Assembly (NCBI RefSeq): GCF_021653995.1
Contig: NZ_JAJJOZ010000001.1
Coordinates: 682,001-746,000 of the forward strand
Reading direction: 5' to 3'
Source: Allopusillimonas lactea
Lineage (GTDB): Bacteria > Pseudomonadota > Gammaproteobacteria > Burkholderiales > Burkholderiaceae_B
DNA length: 64,000 nucleotides
Shown: piece by piece, positions 8,639 to 18,013 of the stretch
Position numbering within the stretch: the stretch's first letter is position 1
Layout of the letters: every line of letters begins with the position of its first letter
Made by a program: the position numbers and the translations under genes
Notes under the pieces: model-generated
Seen by the model: the letters and a program-made list of their open reading frames with translations, nothing else
The model's database searches: none
What the model was told of the DNA's origin: nothing

Positions 8639-9562
8639 ATGGCTGTGTTCAACATTCAACCCATTGTTTCTTCCCTGAATGCAATTCGTCAGCAATGGCG
8701 CGACGCACAGCGTCGCTCGCGCGAGCCCGGCGGGCGTGAATTTCCGTCGCCACAGGCCATCGCAGCCATCCTGACCGACCTGAAAGGCGTGCTGTTTCCT
8801 ATGCGCCTGGGTCCGCTCGACCTACGCCAGGAAAGCGAAGACTTCTACATCGCCCATACGCTGGATTCGGCCTTGCACGCGCTGTTGGCGCAAGTGCGCC
8901 TGGAGCTGCACTACCAAAACCGTCTGGCGCCGTTGGACGAAAATAATCTGGAAGCCCGCGCCGTGGAGGCGGTACAGTCATTTGCCGAGGTACTGCCCGA
9001 CATGCGCAGCCTGCTCGACAGCGACGTGCTGGCAGCCTATCAAGGAGACCCCGCGGCACGCAGCGTCGACGAAGTGCTGTTGTGCTATCCCGGGGTGCAG
9101 GCCATGATCCACCACCGCATCGCCCACCAGTTCTACAAACAAGGCCTGCCGCTGCTGGCACGCATGGCGTCCGAGCTCGCTCACTCCGCGACCGGCATCG
9201 ACATCCACCCAGGCGCACAAATCGGCCGCAGCTTCTTTATTGATCACGGCACGGGCGTGGTCATCGGCGAAACCTGCATCATCGGCGAGCGTGTGCGCAT
9301 CTATCAGGCCGTCACGTTGGGCGCCAAGCGCTTCCCGGTGGGTGCCAATGGTGAGTTGCAGAAGGGGCTTCCGCGCCACCCTATCGTCGAAGACGATGTC
9401 GTTATCTACGCTGGCGCAACCATCCTGGGCCGCGTCACATTGGGCCGCGGCTGCACCATCGGCGGCAATGTCTGGCTGATCGACGATGTGCCGCCGGGCT
9501 GCCACGTCACGCAGGCAGAGTTCACCGGCACTCGCCCCTGCGATCCGGCCGCAGAGGTCTGA
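8639..9562 (+). CDS. cysE: Serine O-acetyltransferase (EpsC/SrpH-like CysE)
   Basis: A 307-residue protein with a helical N-terminal region and a C-terminal left-handed beta-helix of hexapeptide repeats: ATGIDIHPGAQIG, FFIDHGTGVVIGETCIIGE, VRIYQAVTLGAKRFP, and IVEDDVVIYAGATILG. The HGTGVVIGE and HP-D signatures are those of serine acetyltransferases, which make O-acetylserine for cysteine synthesis. The protein is longer than E. coli CysE (273) and resembles the SrpH/EpsC group with an extended N-terminal part. The start at 8639 (MAVFNIQPI) follows GGGAG at a slightly long spacing. It stands alone; the next gene is convergent. Confidence 0.92.
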   Translation: MAVFNIQPIVSSLNAIRQQWRDAQRRSREPGGREFPSPQAIAAILTDLKGVLFPMRLGPLDLRQESEDFYIAHTLDSALHALLAQVRLELHYQNRLAPLDENNLEARAVEAVQSFAEVLPDMRSLLDSDVLAAYQGDPAARSVDEVLLCYPGVQAMIHHRIAHQFYKQGLPLLARMASELAHSATGIDIHPGAQIGRSFFIDHGTGVVIGETCIIGERVRIYQAVTLGAKRFPVGANGELQKGLPRHPIVEDDVVIYAGATILGRVTLGRGCTIGGNVWLIDDVPPGCHVTQAEFTGTRPCDPAAEV

Positions 9563-9580
9563 ATCACCGCCGCCCAAGGC

Positions 9581-10444
9581 TCAATGGCAGTCGGGCACGT
9601 TTTGATCCAGGTATACCTCAAAGGCGATATCCCGGGCGCGTGCATCCGCGCGTTTGGCAAAAAAACCTTGCTGGCGCCAGTGCTGCGCCAGCGCGCGCGC
9701 TGCCTCCCCGGCACGGGGGGCATCGTCGCGCACCATAAATACCAGCCGTGCCGCCGGCCCGGGCGGTAACGTGGCTGAAAACTTTTTCCACTCGGGTAGC
9801 TTGAGCAATGGGCGCAGCATGGCTTCGTCGTGAACCGCCGCATCGCAGGTGCCCACGCGCAGCGCCAACAGCGAATCCGCCGGCGCCCGCATCACGTTGA
9901 CATGCGCGCCATATTGGCTGGCGAGCCAGCCCGCATACCGCCCGCCTTCGGCCACGCACACCGTTCGGCCTTGCAACTGCTGCCACGATTTGATGTCGGT
10001 ATCGCTGCGCAATATGGCCATCGGACGCGATTCATAACCGGTAGGCACAAGCACCATACCGGCTTGAACAGCCCCATCCACCGCGCCTATCGCCGTACCC
10101 GCGCCGCGGACGGCCTGACCGGCCGGAACGTAGGCCAGCACGGCATCGGCCTGCTCACTGGCCAACACGCGCGAAGCGCCCTCCGCCTGCACCTGCAGCG
10201 CATGCACCGCTGCGCGGCCCAGCGACTTGGCCCATGCCTGCGCGAGCTCTGCATCCAGCGCGGCAGGTGTGCGTACCTTGGATCCCCCCACAAAAGGGGG
10301 TATCACGTATTGCATGCCTACACGCAGCGGCTCAGGGGCGGACGCGGCGGACGTGGCGTGCACGACGCCGCCGGCCCACAACAGGCCCACCGCCAACCCG
10401 GCGGCGGCAGCCACAGCAGCACATGGCAAGGCCAGCCCGCGCAT
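9581..10444 (-). CDS. Family-3 periplasmic solute-binding protein, last gene of the ABC operon
   Basis: A 287-residue protein with a long hydrophobic signal segment (residues about 4-35, ending near AHATSAASA-like residues). A bacterial extracellular solute-binding domain of the amino-acid-binding (SBP_bac_3) type follows: LRVGMQYVIPPFVG, LAYVPAG, WQQLQGRTVCVAEGGRYAGW, ALRVGTCDAAVHDE. A TTG at 10462 would overlap the permease stop, but ATG 10444 is preceded by a G-rich site and starts a good signal peptide. It belongs to a different binding-protein family from the NMT1-like protein upstream in the same operon, which is unusual. The ligand is unknown. Confidence 0.8.
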   Translation of the reverse strand: MRGLALPCAAVAAAAGLAVGLLWAGGVVHATSAASAPEPLRVGMQYVIPPFVGGSKVRTPAALDAELAQAWAKSLGRAAVHALQVQAEGASRVLASEQADAVLAYVPAGQAVRGAGTAIGAVDGAVQAGMVLVPTGYESRPMAILRSDTDIKSWQQLQGRTVCVAEGGRYAGWLASQYGAHVNVMRAPADSLLALRVGTCDAAVHDEAMLRPLLKLPEWKKFSATLPPGPAARLVFMVRDDAPRAGEAARALAQHWRQQGFFAKRADARARDIAFEVYLDQNVPDCH

Positions 10445-10458
10445 GATTCGACCCCCGC

Positions 10459-11232
10459 TCAAACGTACTGATAGCGCAGCACGCGGCGCTTCAGGTTTTC
10501 GAGTACCACCTGATCAATCAGTGTGGCCAGCACGGCGATTGTCAGGATATTGGCCATGACGCCAATCATGTCGGCGGTTTCGCCTGAATAGGCCAGCGCG
10601 CGGCCCAAGCCCTGCCCGAAACCAATCAGCATCTCAGCCGAAATCAGCGCGCGCCAGGCATTGCCGAAGGCCAACTGGGCGCCGGTGATCAGTTCGGGCA
10701 TCACCGCCGGCAGGTACACGCGCCGTATCATGTCCCAGCGGCTCGCCCCCATCACGCGCGCGGCTGAAACGTGCACATTCAACACGCTCTCCGTGGCATT
10801 CATCACTGACAGCGCCGCAGGAAAGAACGCCGACAGCGCCACCACCACAATGATGGGCACATTGCCAAAGCCCATCATGATGAGAAACAGCGGCACCCAT
10901 GCAATAGACGGAATGGATTGCAGGATGATGATGGCGGATTTCAATACTTCGCGGAAGAAATACAGGATGCCGCCCACGAGGCCAAAGCCTATGCCGAATG
11001 CGAGCGCAGCCACATAGCCCACGCCCAGCCTCCACAGGCTGCCAGAAAGCTGCGCCTGGAAGGCGGATGAGCCGATGTCCTCACCCAGGCGGCCGATGAC
11101 GGTGGGCACGCCTGGCATTAGGAAATCAGGCAGTATCCATGCCATCACCTGCCAGAACAGCAGTATGGCGGCGACAGCAATAATCATGGCCAGCCTTTTC
11201 AGCGCTGGGGAAAGTCGGGTGGGTGTGCTCAT
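10459..11232 (-). CDS. ABC transporter permease, SsuC/TauC/NrtB type
   Basis: A 257-residue inner-membrane protein with about six helices and the binding-protein-dependent transport signature (EAA loop) ASRWDMIRRVYLPAVMPELI. The N-terminal LLFWQVMAWILPDFLMPGVP and the IIILQSIPSIAWVPLFLIMM region are typical of sulfonate/taurine/nitrate/thiamine-precursor importers. It starts 13 bases after the NMT1-like binding protein gene, so it is in the same operon. Confidence 0.92.
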   Translation of the reverse strand: MSTPTRLSPALKRLAMIIAVAAILLFWQVMAWILPDFLMPGVPTVIGRLGEDIGSSAFQAQLSGSLWRLGVGYVAALAFGIGFGLVGGILYFFREVLKSAIIILQSIPSIAWVPLFLIMMGFGNVPIIVVVALSAFFPAALSVMNATESVLNVHVSAARVMGASRWDMIRRVYLPAVMPELITGAQLAFGNAWRALISAEMLIGFGQGLGRALAYSGETADMIGVMANILTIAVLATLIDQVVLENLKRRVLRYQYV

Positions 11233-11245
11233 CTAAACAATTACC

Positions 11246-12241
11246 TTACAGCTTGCGTGCTTGTTGCCATTCCAGATCGACAATCTTGCTCACGTCAAAG
11301 GGCTTGCCATCTTTGGTCTTGAGCGCGCCCTGGCCTTGCATGATGTCGGCGATTTCCTGCATGCGCTTCATGTCGGCATCAGTAAGCTTGGGGGTGAAGG
11401 TCTGGGTGGCAATCGCTTTGCTGATGACCTGCTCACGCGGCAGCTCGCCCTGCTTGAGCGTCTTGAGTGTGGGCTCGGCAATGAAATAGCTGGCGATCAG
11501 TTTCGCGCCCTCATCGGGCTTGTTCTTCAGCAATTCGATAGCCTCGGCTTGGGCGTCGAGCGACTTCCACACGTCGTCCTTGCGCTTTTCCAGCGTGCTG
11601 CCGGACGTAATCACAACCATGCACGGGAAGGGCCATACTTCACCAATCTCGTAAATCTGCTTCACGGGTGCGATAAGCTGCGCAATGCTGGCCTGAGGCT
11701 CAAACAAGAAGGCAGCATCGACGCGCTTACCCACCAGCGACTGCACCGCCACTTGCGGGCTCACGCCCAAAATCGAAAGGTCTTCCGGCGTCAGGCCGGC
11801 ATTCTTGAGCACCACGCCGCGCAGCACCGTGTCTGCCGTGCTGCCTTCTTTTTGCGAGGCAAGCGTGTGCCCCTTGAGATCTTCGACCTTGTTGATGCCG
11901 GCATCCTCGCGCACCACGATGGAGTGATAGCCGTTCTGCGCCCCGCCTACGACCTTGAGATCAGCGCCACGCGACGACCACGAAGCCGCGTTGGTGAAAC
12001 CCAGCACGCCGGTATCCAACTGGCCGCCAACGATGGCCTTGATCAGATCAGTACCCGACTTGAATTCAACCAGTTCGACGTCCAGCCCATGCTTTTTGTA
12101 GAAGCCGCCCTCGTAGGCGGCGATCGCCTGAGCGTCATCCATCACGCGCAGATAGCCGATCTTGAAGGTATCGGCGGCTAACGCCTGGCCGGCCAACGCA
12201 AATGCTGCCACCACGGGCAGCAGAAAACGGGAAAGCTTCAT
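11246..12241 (-). CDS. NMT1/SsuA-like periplasmic substrate-binding protein
   Basis: A 331-residue secreted protein with a signal peptide (MKLSRFLLPVVAAFALAG, cleavage near ALA-AD). An NMT1/THI5-like domain follows: TFKIGYLRVMDDAQAIAAYE, GGFYKKHGLDVELVEF, DLIKAIVGGQLDTGVLG, SWSSRGADLKVVGGAQNG. This class binds sulfonates, nitrate, taurine or pyrimidine precursors. FKIGYLRVMDDAQ differs from classic SsuA, so the ligand is open. The ATG at 12241 is favoured because it opens the signal peptide. It is expressed with the ATPase upstream (155-base gap) and the permease downstream. Confidence 0.88.
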   Translation of the reverse strand: MKLSRFLLPVVAAFALAGQALAADTFKIGYLRVMDDAQAIAAYEGGFYKKHGLDVELVEFKSGTDLIKAIVGGQLDTGVLGFTNAASWSSRGADLKVVGGAQNGYHSIVVREDAGINKVEDLKGHTLASQKEGSTADTVLRGVVLKNAGLTPEDLSILGVSPQVAVQSLVGKRVDAAFLFEPQASIAQLIAPVKQIYEIGEVWPFPCMVVITSGSTLEKRKDDVWKSLDAQAEAIELLKNKPDEGAKLIASYFIAEPTLKTLKQGELPREQVISKAIATQTFTPKLTDADMKRMQEIADIMQGQGALKTKDGKPFDVSKIVDLEWQQARKL

Positions 12242-12396
12242 AATGGTCAACTCCATGAGGCGCACCCGACGGGTGCGCAAATACGAAAAACTCTAGTACG
12301 CCGAATGCGTCGGCGCTGAGTGCCGGGCCCCGGGGCGGTTCGGCACAAAGGCCCTCTAGGAATGCGGCAGCGCGCTGGCGCCCCGCGCCCGACGGC

Positions 12397-13203
12397 TTAA
12401 GCCGCGACGGCGACGTCTCTGAACACAGACGTTGCCCGTGCGGGCGTGGTCTTGGCGGGCGCCGTACTCTCGTGCACGTCGATGCCCAGCAGTTCCAGGA
12501 TCTCGCGCCGCATCGGGGCGAATTCAGACAGGTCGTGGGACTTCTCGTGCTGCGTGAGGTTGAATTCTTTAAGCACGCGCGCCGGGCGCGGACTGAACAC
12601 CAGGATGCGGTCAGCCAGGAACAAGGCCTCGTCGACATCGTGCGTCACCAGCAGCACGGTGGGCCCCGCTTCGCGGATCAGCGTGCGCAGGGCATCCTGC
12701 AACGTCATGCGCGTCAGTGCATCGAGCGCGCCGAAGGGCTCGTCGAGCAACAGCGTCTTGGGGTGAGAGATAAAAGCCCGTGCGAGCGCTGCGCGCTGAC
12801 GCATGCCACCCGACACCTGATGCGGGAAGTAATCCTCAAAACCCTGGAGGTTGACTTTTTCCAGCCAGGCGAACGCCTCGCGGCGCGCGACGCGCTTGTC
12901 GCGCTTCTGGAACTCGAGTGCCAGCGCGACATTCTGCGCCAGCGTGAGCCAGGGATAGAGCGCGTTCTCCTGGAACATCAACATCCGTTCCGGATGCGCC
13001 CCCTTGATCGGCTTGCCGTCGGCCAACAGTGAGCCGCCACTGGGCTGTTCCAGGCCTGCCACCATATGAAGCAAGGTGGATTTGCCGCAACCGGAGGGGC
13101 CGACCAGCGCCACCAACTCTCCGTCGCCGATATCGCGCGAAAAGTCCTGGATAACTTCCAGACCGGAAAATTGCTTGGCTATATTCTTGAACGACAGTTT
13201 CAT
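12397..13203 (-). CDS. ABC transporter ATPase, SsuB/TauB/NrtD type
   Basis: A 268-residue ATPase with Walker A GPSGCGKST, Q-loop FQENALYPWLTLAQNV, signature VSGGMRQRAALARAF, Walker B LLLDEPFGALD and switch THDVDEALFLADR. The SGCGKST and ALYPWLT sequences place it with nitrate/sulfonate/taurine importers. The C-terminal ~35 residues (TAPAKTTPARATSVFRDVAV) are a low-complexity extension. It is the first gene of the four-gene importer operon, and its promoter should lie in the 212-base AT-rich gap before the AhpD-like gene. Confidence 0.93.
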   Translation of the reverse strand: MKLSFKNIAKQFSGLEVIQDFSRDIGDGELVALVGPSGCGKSTLLHMVAGLEQPSGGSLLADGKPIKGAHPERMLMFQENALYPWLTLAQNVALALEFQKRDKRVARREAFAWLEKVNLQGFEDYFPHQVSGGMRQRAALARAFISHPKTLLLDEPFGALDALTRMTLQDALRTLIREAGPTVLLVTHDVDEALFLADRILVFSPRPARVLKEFNLTQHEKSHDLSEFAPMRREILELLGIDVHESTAPAKTTPARATSVFRDVAVAA

Positions 13204-13415
13204 GGCAGCTCGATGACTTCAATGGTTATATCGAACTGTACTTTTGCGGCAAATAGCGGACAAGAATTTTTACGCTCTTTGTTTATAACCAATAGACATA
13301 AAAAAGTGCAGTATGCAGTGTCCCGGCAGGGCATCCATGCCGGGACGGCGTGCCATGCGGGTACGACCATGATCAGCCCGCGCTGCCTGCCTGCCAGCCG
13401 ACAGCGTCTATCTGC

Positions 13416-14012
13416 TTACTGTGGCGGCTGGAAGGGTATTGGCCGATTCATACCGTGGTATTCGGGGTTGGGGATCATGTCCGTGGCGATCGCCATACGG
13501 TTGGACATATTGAAGAAGCCCACTGTGTCGGCCAGATCGAAGATATCTTCATTGTTCAGCCCCACCGCGCGCAGCGCCTCACGATCGGCCTCGACCACCT
13601 GCTCGGGCGTCTTGGTCAACTTCCAGGCAAAATCCAGCATAGCTCGCTGTCGGGCGTCCAACGGCGCAACGCGGTAATTCATTACCATCATCTCGCCCAA
13701 CTGCGGGTCGCCAGACAGCGCGCGCACGGCCTGCCCATGCGCCACCAGACAGTAATAGCAATGATTGGCGCTGGACACGACCACAGCCACCATCTCGCGC
13801 TCGAGCTTGCTCAGGCCCGAGGGTGCCAGCATGAGCTCGTTGTACATCGCCATGAAATTGCGCAGTTTGTTCTGCTTCAGGCTGTAGGCGGACAGTACAT
13901 TGGGGACCAGCCCCAGCTTGTCGACGCATTTCTGGAACACTACCTTGATGTCGTCGTCAAGTGTCGCGGGATCGGAAACGCCAAGGGCGGATATATGGTC
14001 GGGTTGAGGCAT
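13416..14012 (-). CDS. AhpD-like peroxidase-related protein (carboxymuconolactone decarboxylase fold)
   Basis: A 198-residue protein with the AhpD-type redox motif CYYCLVAHG (CxxC followed by His) inside the segment EREMVAVVVSSANHCYYCLV. FMAMYNELMLAPSGLSKLER upstream of it and FNMSNRMAIATDMIPNPEYH downstream match the 'peroxidase-related enzyme' group of CMD-domain proteins. It probably has thiol-dependent peroxidase or disulfide reductase activity. The start at 14012 is favoured by AGGAG nine bases upstream; an ATG nine bases earlier would touch that site. It is on the same strand as the ABC operon with a 212-base gap, so co-transcription is possible but not evident. Confidence 0.88.
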   Translation of the reverse strand: MPQPDHISALGVSDPATLDDDIKVVFQKCVDKLGLVPNVLSAYSLKQNKLRNFMAMYNELMLAPSGLSKLEREMVAVVVSSANHCYYCLVAHGQAVRALSGDPQLGEMMVMNYRVAPLDARQRAMLDFAWKLTKTPEQVVEADREALRAVGLNNEDIFDLADTVGFFNMSNRMAIATDMIPNPEYHGMNRPIPFQPPQ

Positions 14013-14466
14013 CGCTGTCATCTCCTGGCCGTCGGCGCTTGCGCGCCGGCAACTGCTTTTATATGGATTGCGTTCTGCGCCACCCCAGCGGCAGCGTGGG
14101 AAGCTGCGCACGGCGGCAGCACCCATGATAACCGCAGTGGCGCGCTGCGCCGTGGCAACTTGCCCCGGCATCAATGGCCCCTCCGCCCACTCGCATGCGC
14201 ACGCCCCCGCCCTTTCAGCGCCTTGCTCCTCCAGAACTGCGTGCCACCTGCTTCTCACCACGCGGCCTCAGACGCTCGGACTTCTAATAACCATGCCTGT
14301 CAGCGTGCCTAACGGGCACGCACGCGCGCCGCGCGTTACGATGTCATCTGGCGGCACTGTGCCACCCGGCGCACGAGGCTGCGCCGTATACGGCCTCCTC
14401 TCCAAGGCCATCCTGCCCGGCCCGACAAGGCGGGCCCTATATACCCATTCAAAGGAGCCAGCCAGC
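14013..14466. other. 454-base gap between divergent AhpD-like and hemerythrin genes
   Basis: No convincing gene. The stretch is GC-rich with long open frames that lack family features. It contains a short dyad (GCGTGC ... GCACGC around 14304-14322) and a GC-rich stretch before TATATA near 14440, which could be the hemerythrin promoter. I see no tRNA, repeat or transposon end. Confidence 0.5.
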
Positions 14467-15021
14467 ATGAGTACCGCATTTCCCGGTTTCGAAGGCCCCT
14501 CAGCCAGTACCGAAGCACCACTCGAGATGCTGGCCGCCTGTCATGCGCGCATCCGACGCCAGTGCGCCACACTGGCACGCCTGGCCGCGCACCTGCCCAC
14601 GCACGGTAGCGACGAACAGGCGCGCAGCGCCGCGTCTGGCATCCTGCGCTACTTCGACACGGCGGCCGTACATCACCACGCCGACGAGGAACAAGACCTT
14701 TTCCCAGCGTTGATCGAATCCATGGCTGGTTCCGACGCGGTATGCATCCGCAACCTGGTGGCGGGGCTGGCGGCGGAACATCATGACATGGAAGCCCGGT
14801 GGCAACAGCTGCGCAAGATTCTGCAACGTATTGCAGCCGGCGAACCCGCTGAGCTCTCCGACGAGACTGTGACTTCCTTCACACAGGCCTACGCCCGCCA
14901 CATGCAGATCGAAGAAGATGAAGTACTGCCTATGGCGACCCGCCTGCTCTCGGACTCGCAGATCGACCGCATCGGCCGCGCTATGCGCGAGCGCCGCGGC
15001 ATCACCGACGCCATAATCTGA
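14467..15021 (+). CDS. Hemerythrin-like HHE domain protein
   Basis: A 184-residue helical protein with metal-binding residues in the spacing of bacterial hemerythrin/HHE proteins: CHARIRRQ, HHHADEEQDLFP, LAAEHHDMEARW and YARHMQIEEDEVLP. This predicts four helices carrying a di-iron site for binding O2 or NO, or for iron storage. The start at 14467 follows AAAGGAG at nine bases. It precedes a chemoreceptor gene on the same strand by 131 bases. It is not a DcrH-type fusion, so a direct link to the receptor is only positional. Confidence 0.9.
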   Translation: MSTAFPGFEGPSASTEAPLEMLAACHARIRRQCATLARLAAHLPTHGSDEQARSAASGILRYFDTAAVHHHADEEQDLFPALIESMAGSDAVCIRNLVAGLAAEHHDMEARWQQLRKILQRIAAGEPAELSDETVTSFTQAYARHMQIEEDEVLPMATRLLSDSQIDRIGRAMRERRGITDAII

Positions 15022-15152
15022 AGGGGCCGCCAACCTGCGACACCTGGAACCGCCGCACCGCTTCACATAGTTGTAATCATAGTTTGCAACAATCACGCCG
15101 GCCCGAGCATGTCCGCAGCCCTTCATGCTCAGATTTCCCCGTGGCATGTGCA

Positions 15153-16862
15153 ATGCGTTTCCAGATCACCCTCAAGAAGAGTTTTGTTGTCTTTCTCTGC
15201 ATCCTGGCCATACTGACAACCCTGGTCGCCGTCGCGCTCACACACCTCACCGGCACCATCGCCACGCTCAAGCGCATCGAGCAGCAACGCTACCAACTGA
15301 CCGTTCTCGCGGCAGACTACAAATCCGCCATTCAAGCAATGTCCCGCAATGTCATGGCATTCGTGGCCAGTGAGCAGCCTGAATTCCAGGAACGCTACGA
15401 GAAACTGCATCAGGTCTTGCGCGGCGACATGCGCACCGAAAACCATTCACCAAATAGTGCGCAATCGGCCATGCTGGCGCGCTTTCGCCACGCTGGCGCC
15501 ACCGCCACGGAATTGGCGGGCCTGGAAACGGTAGACACACTGCTGGCCGAACGCATCAAGACCGAAATCGAGGCCATCAGCACAGCGAGTGGCCAGTTCG
15601 ACGACGGCCAAGGTGGGATACGCGTGGCGCTGCCCAATGCGCTGATGGCAAAAGTAATGATTTTCGGGCAGCACTATACCGAAGCCTCCCTGGCCATCGA
15701 CCAGGCCATTGACAAGGTCAATGCCGCACAAGCACAGCGATTGACGAATCAAGTCGAGGCTGCCAGCGCTGCCAGCACAGACGCCTACCGTATCGCCATG
15801 GCGGCCATTATTGCCCTGCTTGCCTTCAGCGCGCTCGCCCTGTGGCGGCTGTATCGCTCCATCAAGGCACCGCTCGACCAGGGTGTGCTGCTGGCCCAGC
15901 AGCTGGCACAAGGCCACCTGGGCGCATGCGCAGACGCCGCACGCAGCGACGAGCTGGGCAAACTGCTGCAGGCACTGAATGGTGTGGGCATCGGCCTGCG
16001 CCGCGCCGTCACCGAAGTGCGCGACCGCGCGGCACGCATTGCTCAAGCCTCGCATGCTATTTCAGACGGCAATCTCGAACTCTCGCAACGCACCGATATA
16101 CAGGCGGCAAACCTGCAGGCTTCGGCGGCAAGCCTGGAGCAGCTCTCCGTTGCCACTGCCCGCAACGCCGAGCATGTCGCCCGCTCCATGGATCTCGTGA
16201 AACAGGCAACGCGCAATGCGGACGACAGCGGCCAGATCGTGCAGCGGGCTGTGGCCGCCATGCGGCAGGTTCGCCAGGACACCCGCCGCATTGCAGACAT
16301 TACCGGGCTGATCGACCATATTGCCTTCAACACCAATATTCTGGCCCTGAATGCCGCTGTCGAGGCCGCGCGCGCGGGCATGCATGGCAAAGGGTTTGCG
16401 GTCGTGGCAGCAGAAGTGCGCAGCCTGGCTGCCCGCTCGCGCGACGCAGCCCATGAAATCCGCACACTTATCGACGAGTCGGTCAAGACACTGGACGCCG
16501 GCGCCAACCTGGTCGACGACGCTGGCAGTGCCATGCAGGGCGTGGTGGGTTCCGTGCAGCAAGTGAGCACGATTATGGGCGAGATTACACAGGCCTCTGC
16601 TGAACAAGCCGAAGGCATCCGGCAAGTGAGCGATATGGCTGCAGGCCTGGATGCTATTACACATAAAAACCTGCTTATGGTGCACGAAGCAGCCAAGGCT
16701 ACGCTGGCGCAACAGCGCGAGGCGGATGGTTTGCTGGCCAGCCTGTCGCACTTCACGCTCGAACCCGCCCGCATCACCACGGCGCCTCACGCGAACCGCC
16801 GCATGCGGGCCGCGCGCCGCCACGCGACCGCCCTTGCCGCACATGGGGGAAACACGCTTTGA
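15153..16862 (+). CDS. Methyl-accepting chemotaxis protein
   Basis: A 569-residue transmembrane receptor. Residues about 10-30 (FVVFLCILAILTTLVAVAL) form TM1, a helical periplasmic sensor domain of about 180 residues follows, and TM2 is near residue 215 (IAMAAIIALLAFSALALW). Then come a HAMP domain and the signalling hairpin with IAFNTNILALNAAVEAARAG, HGKGFAVVAAEVRSLAARS. The tip motif is conserved, so it can couple to CheA/CheW. There is no C-terminal NWETF-type pentapeptide for CheR/CheB tethering. The start ATG 15153 (MRFQITLKKS) places TM1 correctly. It lies directly before a TRAP transporter and could sense its substrate. Confidence 0.92.
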   Translation: MRFQITLKKSFVVFLCILAILTTLVAVALTHLTGTIATLKRIEQQRYQLTVLAADYKSAIQAMSRNVMAFVASEQPEFQERYEKLHQVLRGDMRTENHSPNSAQSAMLARFRHAGATATELAGLETVDTLLAERIKTEIEAISTASGQFDDGQGGIRVALPNALMAKVMIFGQHYTEASLAIDQAIDKVNAAQAQRLTNQVEAASAASTDAYRIAMAAIIALLAFSALALWRLYRSIKAPLDQGVLLAQQLAQGHLGACADAARSDELGKLLQALNGVGIGLRRAVTEVRDRAARIAQASHAISDGNLELSQRTDIQAANLQASAASLEQLSVATARNAEHVARSMDLVKQATRNADDSGQIVQRAVAAMRQVRQDTRRIADITGLIDHIAFNTNILALNAAVEAARAGMHGKGFAVVAAEVRSLAARSRDAAHEIRTLIDESVKTLDAGANLVDDAGSAMQGVVGSVQQVSTIMGEITQASAEQAEGIRQVSDMAAGLDAITHKNLLMVHEAAKATLAQQREADGLLASLSHFTLEPARITTAPHANRRMRAARRHATALAAHGGNTL

Positions 16863-16980
16863 CACATCTCGCCCACCCCGCTACATTTAACCAGCGGTAA
16901 CGCGCGTCGACCTACCCGGGCAACGCACAACAAACATGTAGGCCAGCCTCCCAGAGCGGCTCGACAAAGGAGACAAAAAT

Positions 16981-17979
16981 ATGAAAATCATCTCGGTAGC
17001 AAGCATATTGAGTGTGGCGGTCGCATTGACATTTGGCGCGCCCGCCGCCGCCCAGAGCCCCATTGTCATCAAGTTCAGTCACGTGGTGGCCGCCAAAACG
17101 CCCAAGGGCCAGGGTGCGCTCAAGTTCAAAGAAGTTGCCGAGAAGCTGCTGCCCGGCAAGGTAGAAGTGCAGGTGTTTCCCAATTCGCAGCTGTTCGGCG
17201 ATGCCAAAGAAATGGAAGCCCTGCTGTTGGGCGATGTCCACTTGATCGCGCCATCGCTATCCAAGTTCGACCGCTACACCAAAAAGCTGCAATTGTTCGA
17301 TCTGCCTTTCTTGTTCGACGATGAGGCCGCGGTAGACCGCTTCCAGCAAAGCGAGGCCGGCCAAGCGCTGCTCGACGCCATGAAGAACCGGGGGCTCAAG
17401 GGTCTGGCGTACTGGCACAACGGCTTGAAGCAGCTTTCCACCAACCGCGACAAGCTCGAGCGGCCTGAAGATGTCAAAGGCCTCAAGTTCCGCATCCAGG
17501 CCTCCGATGTGCTCGAGGCACAGTTCCGCCAGTTGGGCGCAAACCCGCAAAAGCTCGCCTTCAGCGAGGTCTATCAGGCCTTGCAGACCGGCGTGGTCGA
17601 CGGCCAGGAAAACACCTGGTCCAACATCTATTCCCAGAAGTTCTACGAGGTCCAGAAAACCATTGCCAACACCAACCATGGTGTGATCGACTACATGGTC
17701 GTCACCAACGCCAAGTGGTGGGACGGCCTGCCGGAAGACATCCGCAAGGGGCTGACACAGGCCATGAAAGAAGCCACCGTCTACGCCAACGGAGAAGCCG
17801 CCAAGCTGAACAAAGAAGACCGCCAGCGTATCATCGATGCCAAGAAAGCGAAGGTACAGGTACTCAGCAAGGACGACGTAGCCGCATGGCGCAAGGCCAT
17901 GGAGCCCGTGTGGAAGAAGTTTGAAGGCGATATCGGCAAAGACCTGATCGACGCCGCCCAGAAAGCAAACCAATCCTGA
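16981..17979 (+). CDS. dctP: TRAP transporter substrate-binding protein DctP
   Basis: A 332-residue protein with a Sec signal peptide (residues 1-24, cleavage after AAAQ) and a DctP fold. Landmarks are IVIKFSHVVAAKTPKGQGAL, FPNSQLFGDAKEMEALLLG, GLKFRIQASDVLEAQFRQLG (the arginine that binds the substrate carboxylate) and EVYQALQTGVVDGQENTWSN. C4-dicarboxylates are the likely class, but related DctP proteins bind other organic acids. It starts the dctP-dctQ-dctM operon, with a stem-loop behind it that can raise its mRNA level above that of the membrane genes. Confidence 0.93.
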   Translation: MKIISVASILSVAVALTFGAPAAAQSPIVIKFSHVVAAKTPKGQGALKFKEVAEKLLPGKVEVQVFPNSQLFGDAKEMEALLLGDVHLIAPSLSKFDRYTKKLQLFDLPFLFDDEAAVDRFQQSEAGQALLDAMKNRGLKGLAYWHNGLKQLSTNRDKLERPEDVKGLKFRIQASDVLEAQFRQLGANPQKLAFSEVYQALQTGVVDGQENTWSNIYSQKFYEVQKTIANTNHGVIDYMVVTNAKWWDGLPEDIRKGLTQAMKEATVYANGEAAKLNKEDRQRIIDAKKAKVQVLSKDDVAAWRKAMEPVWKKFEGDIGKDLIDAAQKANQS

Positions 17980-18013
17980 ACCGCGCAACGCGCATGTCAA
18001 TGCGGCACGCCGC

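Noticed and set aside
13321..13345. Inverted repeat TCCCGGCA/TGCCGGGA as a terminator of the AhpD-like gene
   Set aside because: On the minus strand the T-run begins 15 bases after the stem, too far for a standard intrinsic terminator.
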